NCBI RefSeq assembly: GCF_030705415.1
Contig: NZ_JAUZED010000006.1
Coordinates: 1-64,000, forward strand
Direction: 5' to 3'
Length of the DNA stretch: 64,000 nt
From: Curtobacterium sp. A7_M15
GTDB lineage: Bacteria > Actinomycetota > Actinomycetes > Actinomycetales > Microbacteriaceae
Both the position numbers and the translations under genes were made by a program. Shown piece after piece: positions 23,891-32,756 of the stretch. Below the pieces are notes generated by a model, which saw only the letters and a program-made list of their open reading frames with translations, was not told where the DNA came from and ran no database searches. Position 1 is the first letter of the stretch, and every line of letters starts with the position of its first letter.

Positions 23891-24700
23891 TCACACCGGC
23901 AGCTGCTCCCCCGCCTCCACCGCGACGTCGAGCCGGTTCTCCGCCGGCGGCAACGGGCACGTCGCGTGCGGTGTGTACGCGCACGGCAGGTTCGTCGCCC
24001 GGTTGAAGTCGATCGTCGTCGCGCCCGACGCGTCCGGCGCCGCGACGTCCAGGCTCCGGTTCGCCGCGTACGTCGTCACACCGCTCGTCCGGTCGGTGAA
24101 CAGCACGAGCAGCCCCTCGCCGTGCCCGTTGAACGCCAGGAGCGACCGCGGCCCGTCGAGGTCGAACGTCAGCACCCCCGGAGCCTCGTACACGTGCTGC
24201 AGTCCGTCGACCACCGACCCGACGGTCACCGAGCGCGGGGCGTCGAACGGCTCGAAGTGCGCCGCGACCGCGAACGACGGGTCCGGCGAGTAGCTCGGCG
24301 TACCCGTGTACCCGGCCCGCAAGGGGTTCGACGGGTGGCGCGGGCGGAGGACGTCACTGCCGCCGCGACGAGCGACCTCGATGACGACCCGCTCGTCGCC
24401 GTCCTGCCACGCGACGGTGGTGCTCGAGCGCTCGGGAAGCGGACCGAAGCGGTGCGTACCGGTCACCCGGACGCCGTCGGCCTCGATCGACTCACCGTCG
24501 GCGAGCGCCACCACCGGTCCCTCGTCCGAGGTCCACCACTCGCCGGGAGCGTCGTCGAACCGCTCCGGCGTGCTGGTCAGCCACCGGATGCTCGTGATCG
24601 CGAGGAAGCCGTGCTCGCTCGCCCGTGCTGCTTCGTGGGCGTCGTGCCATGTGGTCCAGTCGGTGCGGAAGTCAGCGGCGGTCGGCGTCGTCGTGGTCAT
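23891..24700 (-). CDS. DUF1684 domain-containing protein
   Basis: A 269-residue soluble protein of the DUF1684 family, whose function is not established. The N-terminal W-x-x-W-H-D-A-H-E segment, GFLAITSIRWLTSTPERFDDAPGEW, and the C-terminal DFNRATNLPCAYTPHATCPLPPAENRL with paired Cys are the conserved landmarks; the end resembles the N-P-P-C-A-Y core of the family. TACCGT lies 6 nt before the ATG, so it is probably leaderless. It stands alone between repeat array 2 and a damaged hairpin. Confidence 0.88.
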   Translation of the reverse strand: MTTTTPTAADFRTDWTTWHDAHEAARASEHGFLAITSIRWLTSTPERFDDAPGEWWTSDEGPVVALADGESIEADGVRVTGTHRFGPLPERSSTTVAWQDGDERVVIEVARRGGSDVLRPRHPSNPLRAGYTGTPSYSPDPSFAVAAHFEPFDAPRSVTVGSVVDGLQHVYEAPGVLTFDLDGPRSLLAFNGHGEGLLVLFTDRTSGVTTYAANRSLDVAAPDASGATTIDFNRATNLPCAYTPHATCPLPPAENRLDVAVEAGEQLPV

Positions 24701-24706
24701 GCCACG

Positions 24707-24712
24707 ACGGTA
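24707..24712 (-). promoter_or_regulatory. -10 box TACCGT, leaderless start
   Basis: TACCGT on the minus strand ends 6 nt before the ATG at 24700, with no ribosome binding site. Confidence 0.5.
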
Positions 24713-24776
24713 CGTCGTGTCGCGGTCGCGTGGTGACGGGCGTCGTCTCCGGACGTCACGCGGTGCAGGCGACCGA

Positions 24777-24868
24777 CTCGGGAGGCGCGGTGCGCGTCCG
24801 ACGCGCACCGCCGCCCCCCCGGCGGGGGCGGGGGGGGGCCCCCCCCCCCCCCCCCCGCGCCTCCCGAG
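24777..24868. terminator. GGAGGCGCGG hairpin interrupted by G/C homopolymers
   Basis: Arms CTCGGGAGGCGCGG (24777) and CCGCGCCTCCCGAG (24855) match the terminator-like family seen elsewhere. Between the arms, after the normal inner stem, lie about 44 nt of runs: C7 at 24814, G5 at 24824, G9 at 24830 and C18 at 24839-24856. The runs are absent from the sister hairpins and may be an assembly artefact. Confidence 0.6.
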
Positions 24869-24879
24869 CGGTGACGCGT

Positions 24880-25907
24880 TCAGACCGTTCGGGTCGCGCC
24901 CGTCACGGGGCCCGGCTCGGCGTCCTCGTCGTCCGCTGCCTGCAGCACGCCCTCGGCCTGCGGCAGCAGGTGTCGCACGGCCAACGCGATCGACCGGGAC
25001 CCGACGACCGCGACGAGCACCGACAGCAGGGCCAGCACCCCGGCGGTGGGGATCCACGCCCACCCCACGTGGAGCACCCGCGCCCACTCCACCACGGCCG
25101 TCGCGACCGCCGCGGCCGGGAACACGAACGACCAGAACCCGAGCGAGAAGGGCAGCCGTACGTACCGCGGGAGCAGGGCGACCTGCACGGCGACGAGCAG
25201 CACGCCCAGCCCGGTGATCGCCTGCACCGGGACCGTGAGGACGTCGTCCGTCAGCGCGAACACGGCGACCGTCGCGACCGACGGTGGTGCGACGAGGATC
25301 GCCATCGTCGGTACGAGGGGTGCGGGCAGCGCCGGGCGGAAGGACAACCGGATGAGGAGCAGGCCGGTCATCACGACCCAGAAGAACACGCCGACGCCGA
25401 ACGCGGCCCACGACAGCCAGGTGAGGCCGACCCCGTGCGTGGCGACGGAGCCGACCAGCGCCGCTGCGACGGTCGGCAGGAGGTAGCCGCCGTGCACCGA
25501 CTCGAGGGCGAGCCGTCCCTCGAACCACGTCGCGAGCAGCCAGGCGGCGAACCCGGCGGCGACCGCCACGGCGACGACCACGAGCACCGTCCCGCCCACC
25601 GGCCAGACGTGCGCGAGGTCGACCCCGAGCAGCATCGCGGTGGCCGGCACCAGTGCCGCGAGCGGTCCCTGCGCGGGGTGTCGCAGCTGGTCGACGAGCC
25701 GGTCGTGCGCGCGCACCCGGACACCGCGGAGGACGTGTGCGGCGAGCAGCCAGATCCACGCGACGGCGGCGATCAGCCAGAAGACCTCCGGGAGGAACGT
25801 CGGCAGGTCGAGCACGGGGCGGCGTAGGTCCAGGTCTCGGCGAAGCCGGCGAGGCCGAACGGCACGGCGAGGGTGTTGAGCGGGATGCGGGTGGTGGGAC
25901 GGGGCAC
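24880..25907 (-). pseudogene. SLAC1/TDT-family transporter, frameshifted near its N-terminus
   Basis: A tellurite-resistance/dicarboxylate (SLAC1-like) membrane transporter of about 342 residues with roughly ten helices. The first part (GTG at 25907, PTTRIPLNTLAVPFGLAGFAETWTYAAP) is in one frame. The rest (VLDLPTFLPEVFWLIAAVAWIWLLAAHVL to the end) is in another. The break is at a G4 run on the plus strand (25816-25819): adding one base there restores GCC-GCC-CCC-GTG-CTC-GAC and one open frame. It may be a real mutation or a homopolymer error. GGGAGA precedes the GTG start. Confidence 0.82.
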
Positions 25908-26010
25908 GGTGCAATTCTCCCGACTCGGAACGGACCGCCGCGACGGACCGCCGCGACGGACCGCCGTCACGGGCCGCCGCGAGCGAGGCGCCCGTGCCAG
26001 ATTGGGCAGC

Positions 26011-27237
26011 ATGTCCTTCGAGAACACCGACCACGTCCAGGCCACCACCGCCGGCTCGCTGCCCCGCACTCCGGAGCTGATCGCCGCGAACGCCGCCCGA
26101 CCGCTCGGCGACGACGGCTTCACGCTGCAGACCACCGACGAGGTCCGAGCACTGACGAGCGCCGCGGTCGACGACGTCGTCGCCCGTCAGACCGCCCTCG
26201 GCATCACGCAGCCCGGCGACGGCGAGTTCGGCAAGGCGATGTCGAACAGTGTCGACTACGGCGCCTGGTGGGGGTACTCGTTCCAGCGTGTCAGCGGCCT
26301 CAGCCTCACCGACGAGACCATCTTCACGCAGGAGCCGGTCCGGTCCGAGCCCGGGCACATCCGGCTCACGAGCTTCCCGGACCGCCGCGACTGGACGATC
26401 TTCCGCGATGCCTACACCGACCCGACTTCGGGCATCGGCACGGGCAAGAACGCCACGGCGTTCCCGACGACGACCGGTCCGATCGCCTACACCGGGCACG
26501 AGGCTGCCCGGACGGACGCCGCCAACCTCCGACACGCCGTCGAGGCCGCCGGCGCGGCGAACGGCTTCATCACGGCGCTCTCCCCCGGGTCCGCCGCCCG
26601 GGTCGCGAACGAGTACTACGCCACCGAGGAGGAGCACATCTGGGCGTGGGCCGACGCCCTGCGCGAGGAGTACCGGATCATTCTCGACGCCGGGCTCGTC
26701 CCGCAGATCGACGACCCCTCGATCGCCGAGAACTGGGACCAGATCAACCCCGAGCCGAGCGTCGAGGACTACCGCGCCTTCACCCGCATCCGCGTGGAGG
26801 CGCTCAACCACGCGCTGCGCGGCCTCGACACCTCACGCGTGCGCTTCCACCTCTGCTGGGGGTCGTGGCACGGCCCGCACACGACCGACATCGAGCTCCG
26901 GCACATCGTCGACCTCATGCTCGACATCGACGCCGGCGCGTACTCGTTCGAGGCCGCCAACGCACGGCACGAGCACGAGTGGACGGTCTGGCAGGACGTC
27001 GCGCTGCCGGACGGCAAGGTCATCGTGCCCGGCGTGGTCGGCCACGCCACGAACGTCGTCGAGCACCCGGACCTCGTCGCGCAGCGCATCGAGCGGTTCG
27101 CCTCGGTCGTCGGCCGGGAGCGCGTGATCGCCGGCACCGACTGCGGCCTCGGCGGACGCATCCACCCACAGATCGCCGCCGCGAAGCTCGAGTCGCTCGG
27201 CGAGGGCGCGCGTCGGGCGAGCGCGACGCTCTTCTAG
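26011..27237 (+). CDS. MetE-like cobalamin-independent methyltransferase family protein
   Basis: A 408-residue protein equivalent to the C-terminal catalytic barrel of methionine synthase MetE (COG0620), without the N-terminal half. Likely zinc ligands are visible: HLCWGSWHGPH near residue 285, then GTDCGLGG near 375. FPTTTGPIAYTGHEAA and LITALSP-like segments follow family order. Stand-alone members are often annotated as 5-methyltetrahydropteroyltriglutamate-homocysteine methyltransferase-like and may use other methyl or thiol substrates. The ATG at 26011 is chosen from the conserved start. It converges on the toxin operon. Confidence 0.88.
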   Translation: MSFENTDHVQATTAGSLPRTPELIAANAARPLGDDGFTLQTTDEVRALTSAAVDDVVARQTALGITQPGDGEFGKAMSNSVDYGAWWGYSFQRVSGLSLTDETIFTQEPVRSEPGHIRLTSFPDRRDWTIFRDAYTDPTSGIGTGKNATAFPTTTGPIAYTGHEAARTDAANLRHAVEAAGAANGFITALSPGSAARVANEYYATEEEHIWAWADALREEYRIILDAGLVPQIDDPSIAENWDQINPEPSVEDYRAFTRIRVEALNHALRGLDTSRVRFHLCWGSWHGPHTTDIELRHIVDLMLDIDAGAYSFEAANARHEHEWTVWQDVALPDGKVIVPGVVGHATNVVEHPDLVAQRIERFASVVGRERVIAGTDCGLGGRIHPQIAAAKLESLGEGARRASATLF

Positions 27238-27345
27238 CGGCCTCGGCGTGCTCGGTTCCGCGCTCCGTGCACCCTTCGGGTCGGGTCACGGGGCACGGCC
27301 GCTCGCTCCGTGCGGAGGGACCGTTCGCTCCACCGCGGGCGCGGA

Positions 27346-27383
27346 CCGACACCGCAGGCGTCGATCGACGCATGCGGTGTCGG
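27346..27383. terminator. 38-bp near-perfect palindrome, likely bidirectional terminator
   Basis: CCGACACCGCA and GGCGTCGA are mirrored by TCGACGC and TGCGGTGTCGG; one position pair mismatches. It lies in the 178-nt gap between the convergent MetE-like and toxin genes. No long T-run follows on either strand. Confidence 0.6.
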
Positions 27384-27415
27384 ACGGCCCTTCCGTCCGC
27401 AGGAGGCGAAACGGG

Positions 27416-30400
27416 TCAGTTCGGCATCACGAACCACTGCTGGCACGTGTGGAGCGGTGAACCGCTGCTCCCGCGGACCACCATGTCGAGGAGGGCGTCG
27501 ACACGCCCGAGGTTCTGGTTGTACCCTCTCGCGGTCAGCCCCAACTCGACCCAGTCCCGGCTCACAGACTTTCCCTTCGCCGTCGCCCAGGCACCCTCGT
27601 AGCCGCCGCCCTGGCGGACCATCAGCCCGACATCGGCCTTGGCTCCGTCCCGGAAGACCCGGTACCGCTCGACGGTCGCGGTGTACCGGCCGGACGGCTT
27701 CGCCCACCGCACCTGTGCCTCCGCGATCGTGTTCGCCCCAGACCGGCACTGCACGAGCACCTTGTCTGCTGGGAGCGCGGAGATGAAGCCGAACGCAGTC
27801 GACCAGCGACGGTCGGCGGCGCTGTCGTCAGCGACCTCGAGGACACCTCCCTCACGCAGGCCACTCGACCACCCCGACTCGGCGTTCCGGACGGTGACGT
27901 CGACCAGGAGCGTCGTGTTCGGTCGGAGCTCGTGCACCACGTGCTGACTCGACCAGGTCCGGGTGGACGGGTCGAACCTGACCGGGACGCCCGTCCAGTT
28001 GCCACCTCCGGAACTGACCCTGACCAGACCCTCGACCTCCGCCGCGCCGGTGGGAAGCTTTCCGGAGAGGCGGACCGGCACTGCAGGGCCGCTGGCGTGA
28101 CGCAGTGTGAAGCGGCTCACGCCGGTCGCTCCCTGCTTGATGGACGGGGTCGACCCGCCCGTCACGGACAGGTTCCCGTGCTCGGGGTCGGGATCCGGCA
28201 CCTGCTCCTCCTCTTGCTCGACCTGCACCGCGAGCGTCGACCGTTTGGCCGTGACCGGACCGCTCACGCTCGCCCAGCCGTCGGTCGCTGTGTCGGTGGC
28301 CGACGGATCGACAGCCACCGAGACACCGATGAGGAGTTCGGGGGCGGCGAAGTTGATCGGCAGGGTTGCGCGGAGCTCGGTCCGCGGCGCGTTCAACTCG
28401 CCGGAGTAGCTCCCGGTGCCCAACAACGCCCTGGTGACGACGTCACTGTTCGCGAAGGTCGTGCCCGTCAGCGCGTGGAACACCACCGTCACGTCGCGGA
28501 CGGACCTGGTGGCAGTCGCGCTGAGCCAGACCGTGCTGCTCTCGCCTGGTTTCACCTTCGGCACACGGACCTGGCTGAGGGTTGCCTCGACCGGAGCCTG
28601 CGGGTACTGCACAGGCTGGACGGCGTCGACCACCGCCGACCCGTTCGAGGTCGTCGCTCGGACGGTGTACCGGAGCCCGGCACCTGCGTCCTCAGCGGGT
28701 TGACTCGTGACGGAGAGCCGCGGCGTCCATCGGAGCTCGGCGCCGTTGGCGAGCGACACCGAGCCGCCTCGCATCGTCCCGATCAACGTCCGCCCGTCGT
28801 CCTCGAGCCGGACGCCGTCGAGTGTGGCGTTCGGAACGGTCGCGCCCCCCGAGGTCGTCGCCGTCAGAGCATCCGTCCCGGTGAACACCGCACCCTCGGG
28901 AGCGGTCAACTCGACCGCACCGTCGGTGATCGACGTGATGGCTCCGCCGCTCACACGGGTCCGGACATCGACCGCAGTGGGCTGGTCGAACGACAACGTC
29001 TTCGACTGCGTGTTCCAGGCCTTGAGCGCGCTGGTCGGACCGAGTCTGACGACGCCAGCGGTGCGTTCCTCGACGCCGCCGAGGACGGCGGTGAGGTTCC
29101 ACGGCAGCTCGAGGAAGGAATCAGCGACCTCCTCCTGCACCGTGATCGTGGACTCCCACGACAGCTGCCCGGCGCTCTCCTGGATGATCAGCACGCGCTC
29201 CGCGGTCCCGACGAGCTTGCGGTAGCCGGTCGAAGTGGCTCTGAGATCAGGACCACTGGGTGACCAGTCCTCGTTCGCGGACGTCCGGAACGACGCCCGG
29301 AGCGTCTGGGACAAGGGGAACCGGATGCCCTCCGGGGACTCCGTGCGCAGCTTGATCGAGTCGAAGTACCCCACGCTGTCAGCCATGGCGGCTGTGAAGC
29401 GGACCGTCATGCTGCCTTGGTCGATGTCCACGACCTCGCCGTTGACCGCTTCGAAGAACCCGCCACGGCGGACCGTCGTCGATGCGGACGGCGCGAGCGA
29501 CCGGGTCCCGGCTGCCGCGGCGAAGCGCGCCTCCACGAGGTCACCGGTGACCAGGCCAGCAGTGACGGTCACGGGAACCGCGTACTGCTCCCGACCGATC
29601 ACAGGGACCGCGGCGGACTTCGCCGTCATGGTGAGCGTCACGCGTCGATCGGTCGAGGACCACTCGGTCACGAGTGATCCGTCGTCCTGGCGCGGCGGGA
29701 GCTTCCCGGCGGACAGGCCGCTCGGGAGATCGAGCGTCCACCGCACCGAACCCCGAGCCGGGACGGTCACGGATGCGCCGGCGTCGGCAGCCCGGTTCCA
29801 GGAGAGCGTCGCAGCCTTCCCGGGGAGCAGCGCGCCATCGGCGCTCAGGCGGAGGGCGTGGACGCCGGTCGTGGTCGCTCGCTCGTTCGCAGGCACGACG
29901 ACGCTGCTCGCGACGGCGTCGTCCACCTGCTTCCCCAACGCGCGGACCAGCGAATCCTTGTCCGCGAGCGCCTCGTGCTTGATGCCAGCACGCTCGGACT
30001 CGACCACGATGTCGCGCAGCGCCTTCGCCTCCGCGTCACGTCGTGGCCGAGCGGTCGCGAGCTCCCAGGACTCGAAGCGGTCCCAGTGCTTGCCGTACGA
30101 CGCCTCCCAAGCGATCTCGGAGACCTTGACCGTGTACTGCGAGACCTTCTCGTCGGCGAGGAACCCGTCACGGGCGAGCTCCGACAGGTCGAGCTTCCAC
30201 GTCTCGGCCGCAGTGGCGTCGACGAGGTCGGGGTACCGGTCTCGGTACTGCTGCACGCGGTCCGCGATCGCCTCCCGCGTGGTGTCGTGCAGCAGGTTCT
30301 CCGCGTCGAACGCCGAGCGCTGGACCGCCATCCGCTGGGCATCGGTCGTCGCCCGCTGCAGGACCAGGAAGCGATGACGGTCGATCTCGCCGAGCACGGT

Positions 30401-31981
30401 CCGCTCGAGTTCCTTGATCACGGTGACGTCCGACCGGATCTTGGCTGCGAGAGTGGAAGCGAGGCGCTCTTCCATGTGCTCGCCGTAGAACCTCGTGAGG
30501 ACCGCGTTGCGCTCCTTCCCCCACGCTTCGGTGAGCGTGGTCGGCGCAGCGTCGACCTGGTCGTGGGCCTTCGCGAGGTTGTCGCGGAACTCGGCGGTGT
30601 AGCTCGGTGCCGGGTGGGCCAGCCCGTAGAGCCAGTCGCCGATGGACTTCAGGACGAGGTCGGCCCAGAGCGCCGGTGCGAGGATCCAGTCGAGTTCCGG
30701 GGCGGCGAGCATCATGCCCTGGATGCCCTCGGCTATCGCGTCGGCCGCGAGGTCGCCCCACGCTCCGTGGTCGATGTCCTCCTTCATGGCGTAGCCGGTG
30801 GCGACGATGCCGAGGTAGGGGATGAGTTCCGATGCGGTGTCGATCCCGAAGCCCATCGCCTTGCCCAGACTGGTCAGGACGTCGGCGTGCGCCGTCACGT
30901 CGGCGAGCGCGTCGACGTCGGTCGCGAACGAGCCGCCGATCTCTTCCGTGAAGTCAGCGAAGGACGAGGGGTCCCGTACGTCGCCGGCGAAGTCCGCCAC
31001 CACGTCGACGGTGTCGGGGGCGGGCGCGAGGAGCGCAGACTCGTCTGCAGCCAGCTCGTCAGGTCGGAGAGTGAAGTCGACGTCGTCGGGGTCACCCGTG
31101 AAGCGGTCGCCGTTGAGGTGGGCGAGGTCGTCCTCGTTCCCCGGGACGGTTGCGCACGACGCGCGAGCGGTGGGGGCTGCGGGACAGGTGACGGCGTCAA
31201 ACTTGACGCTGTCGAGCGTGGGGCGGGTGGTGGGCTCGGTGAACCCGGGGTTGGCTTCCCACTCGCCCGGGTCCTCGCTCCACTCCCCTACCTCCTCCCC
31301 GATCTCCTCGCCGGAGACCCACGATGTGGTCCGGGACTCGACGACGGTGCTGGCGGGGATCCGGCCTCGCGACGCCCACTCGTACTCGCCCTGGACATGC
31401 CCGAACCAGCCTCGCTTCGCGCTCTCGAGGCGCTGCAGGAGCGCACGATTGTAGTTCTCGACGGTGCCGTCCGGGTAGATCGAGTCGTAGAACGACTGGA
31501 CGACGCTCTTGTACTGATCAGAGGGTCTGATCTTGTACACAGTGAAGGTGTCGGCGCCGTCGGGCCTGTTCGTCCACTTCATGAACCAGTCGGGAAGGTC
31601 CGGGTCGGAGCTGGTCGCGACGTATCCGGTGTCCTTCGGCTTGATCAGGTCGAGGACGTGGTCGGCGATGTTGCCGTTGTCACCCAAGGGGTCGAACCCG
31701 CCAGCTTGCTTGATCTCCTCCCAGGTGCGGAAGTCGCCGCGGTAGACGAATTCAGGGACGGAGAGGGGGTCGATCTCGTTCTCGGGGTCTCCGTCGATGA
31801 GCCGACGGAACTCCTCGTAGTAGCTCTGTGCCGTGTCGTCGAGGTCGTCGGCGTGCGCCGGGACCGGGACGAGCGCACCGAGGACGAACGCGAGTACGAG
31901 GCTCAGCGCTGCGAGCGGCGCGAGAGTGGCCCGACGAGTGCGCCGGGTCCACCGGCTCGTCGGGGTCGTCAGGACGGTCAA
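27416..31981 (-). CDS. Large secreted protein with pertussis-toxin-S1-like ADP-ribosyltransferase domain
   Basis: A 1521-residue predicted toxin. A signal peptide (1-44, ending VPAHA) precedes an ADP-ribosyltransferase domain (about 75-220). FVYRGDFR has the NAD-binding Arg81, GYVATSS (119-125) the ST-S motif, and GEYEWASRGRIP the catalytic E-x-E (Glu199, Glu201). GNIADHVLDL and TVYKIRP also align with pertussis toxin S1. Cys266 and Cys276 could form a disulfide loop. Residues 370-455 hold strongly hydrophobic helices that could aid membrane passage; 470-800 is helical; 800-1521 is beta-rich with Ig-like repeats. A TTG start at 31981 overlaps the preceding stop (TTGA), with GGGAGG upstream. 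The host target is unknown. Confidence 0.85.
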   Translation of the reverse strand: MTVLTTPTSRWTRRTRRATLAPLAALSLVLAFVLGALVPVPAHADDLDDTAQSYYEEFRRLIDGDPENEIDPLSVPEFVYRGDFRTWEEIKQAGGFDPLGDNGNIADHVLDLIKPKDTGYVATSSDPDLPDWFMKWTNRPDGADTFTVYKIRPSDQYKSVVQSFYDSIYPDGTVENYNRALLQRLESAKRGWFGHVQGEYEWASRGRIPASTVVESRTTSWVSGEEIGEEVGEWSEDPGEWEANPGFTEPTTRPTLDSVKFDAVTCPAAPTARASCATVPGNEDDLAHLNGDRFTGDPDDVDFTLRPDELAADESALLAPAPDTVDVVADFAGDVRDPSSFADFTEEIGGSFATDVDALADVTAHADVLTSLGKAMGFGIDTASELIPYLGIVATGYAMKEDIDHGAWGDLAADAIAEGIQGMMLAAPELDWILAPALWADLVLKSIGDWLYGLAHPAPSYTAEFRDNLAKAHDQVDAAPTTLTEAWGKERNAVLTRFYGEHMEERLASTLAAKIRSDVTVIKELERTVLGEIDRHRFLVLQRATTDAQRMAVQRSAFDAENLLHDTTREAIADRVQQYRDRYPDLVDATAAETWKLDLSELARDGFLADEKVSQYTVKVSEIAWEASYGKHWDRFESWELATARPRRDAEAKALRDIVVESERAGIKHEALADKDSLVRALGKQVDDAVASSVVVPANERATTTGVHALRLSADGALLPGKAATLSWNRAADAGASVTVPARGSVRWTLDLPSGLSAGKLPPRQDDGSLVTEWSSTDRRVTLTMTAKSAAVPVIGREQYAVPVTVTAGLVTGDLVEARFAAAAGTRSLAPSASTTVRRGGFFEAVNGEVVDIDQGSMTVRFTAAMADSVGYFDSIKLRTESPEGIRFPLSQTLRASFRTSANEDWSPSGPDLRATSTGYRKLVGTAERVLIIQESAGQLSWESTITVQEEVADSFLELPWNLTAVLGGVEERTAGVVRLGPTSALKAWNTQSKTLSFDQPTAVDVRTRVSGGAITSITDGAVELTAPEGAVFTGTDALTATTSGGATVPNATLDGVRLEDDGRTLIGTMRGGSVSLANGAELRWTPRLSVTSQPAEDAGAGLRYTVRATTSNGSAVVDAVQPVQYPQAPVEATLSQVRVPKVKPGESSTVWLSATATRSVRDVTVVFHALTGTTFANSDVVTRALLGTGSYSGELNAPRTELRATLPINFAAPELLIGVSVAVDPSATDTATDGWASVSGPVTAKRSTLAVQVEQEEEQVPDPDPEHGNLSVTGGSTPSIKQGATGVSRFTLRHASGPAVPVRLSGKLPTGAAEVEGLVRVSSGGGNWTGVPVRFDPSTRTWSSQHVVHELRPNTTLLVDVTVRNAESGWSSGLREGGVLEVADDSAADRRWSTAFGFISALPADKVLVQCRSGANTIAEAQVRWAKPSGRYTATVERYRVFRDGAKADVGLMVRQGGGYEGAWATAKGKSVSRDWVELGLTARGYNQNLGRVDALLDMVVRGSSGSPLHTCQQWFVMPN

Positions 31982-32664
31982 GACGTCGCCTCCCACGAGG
32001 TGCACTGGAACCGGACGACGCCGTGTGGCGACTTCTGGTGCTCGCGGGCCGTGATGGCCGCTCCGGCAGGGCAGGTGTACTCGAAGTCCAGTTGGGCGGT
32101 GTGGTCGGGCTCCCATTGGAAGGCGGTGATCCAGTCGGACCATCGTTGTTCGCCTACTCGGGCGACGAGTTGCTCGCCCGCTGCCTCGGACTGCAGCACG
32201 AGCGGCGCACAGCGGTACTGGGATTCACCGTGGGTGAGGTAGTCGCCGAGGTGGAGGGACGCGATCATCGGGTCACCCGAGCAATCGAAGGTCTTCGGTT
32301 CGTTGGGAACCTGGTCGAGCCAACCACTGGCGCGGGGTTTCCCGCCGGGGTAGACGTAGATTCGGTCGTCAGCGGCGACCGCGGGTCGCGCGCACTTGAC
32401 GAAGTTCTTGCTCTCCTGGAGGCCTCGTGACGGTTCGAGCTTGATGCCGACCATCACCTGGTCTGCGGGGCACCGACTGATCTCGCGGTCGGCTCCCCAG
32501 CTCGTCTGCAGCCAGTCGCTCGTGTCGGTCATCGCGATGGACTCGCTGTAGGCCGACGCGCTCGTGGCCATTCCGACGGCGGCGATCGAGGCTGCGATGA
32601 CCCCCGCGACGCCGACCCCGAAGAGCACCCGTCGAGGTACCGGTTTCTGCCTGAGAAGTTTCAC
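31978..32664 (-). CDS. Secreted three-repeat cysteine-rich protein, partner of the ADP-ribosyltransferase
   Basis: A 228-residue protein with an N-terminal signal peptide (cut near Ala38). It holds three internal repeats, each with two Cys: 65/91, 128/152 and 198/221, spaced 26, 24 and 23. Each repeat follows C-[PS]-x-x-x-h-h-x-x-h ... [FYK]-x-C, like small lectin or dermatopontin-type modules. No known family is assigned. It is translated just before, and coupled to, the toxin gene, so a binding (B-like) subunit, chaperone or carrier is a reasonable inference. The GTG has no ribosome binding site but a TATATT box 6 nt upstream. Confidence 0.75.
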   Translation of the reverse strand: MKLLRQKPVPRRVLFGVGVAGVIAASIAAVGMATSASAYSESIAMTDTSDWLQTSWGADREISRCPADQVMVGIKLEPSRGLQESKNFVKCARPAVAADDRIYVYPGGKPRASGWLDQVPNEPKTFDCSGDPMIASLHLGDYLTHGESQYRCAPLVLQSEAAGEQLVARVGEQRWSDWITAFQWEPDHTAQLDFEYTCPAGAAITAREHQKSPHGVVRFQCTSWEATS

Positions 32665-32670
32665 ATTTGG

Positions 32671-32676
32671 AATATA
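32671..32676 (-). promoter_or_regulatory. -10 box TATATT, leaderless promoter of the toxin operon
   Basis: TATATT on the minus strand ends 6 nt before the GTG at 32664. The bases around it (GATATATTCCAAAT) are the most A/T-rich short stretch in this part of the window. It is the likely single promoter of the two-gene operon. Confidence 0.65.
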
Positions 32677-32756
32677 TCAGGCATCACGGGGATCGACAGA
32701 CGGCCGAGAGGTGCGGGGTCTGCTCGCTCCGCGCCTCCCTCCGTCAGACGGTCCGT

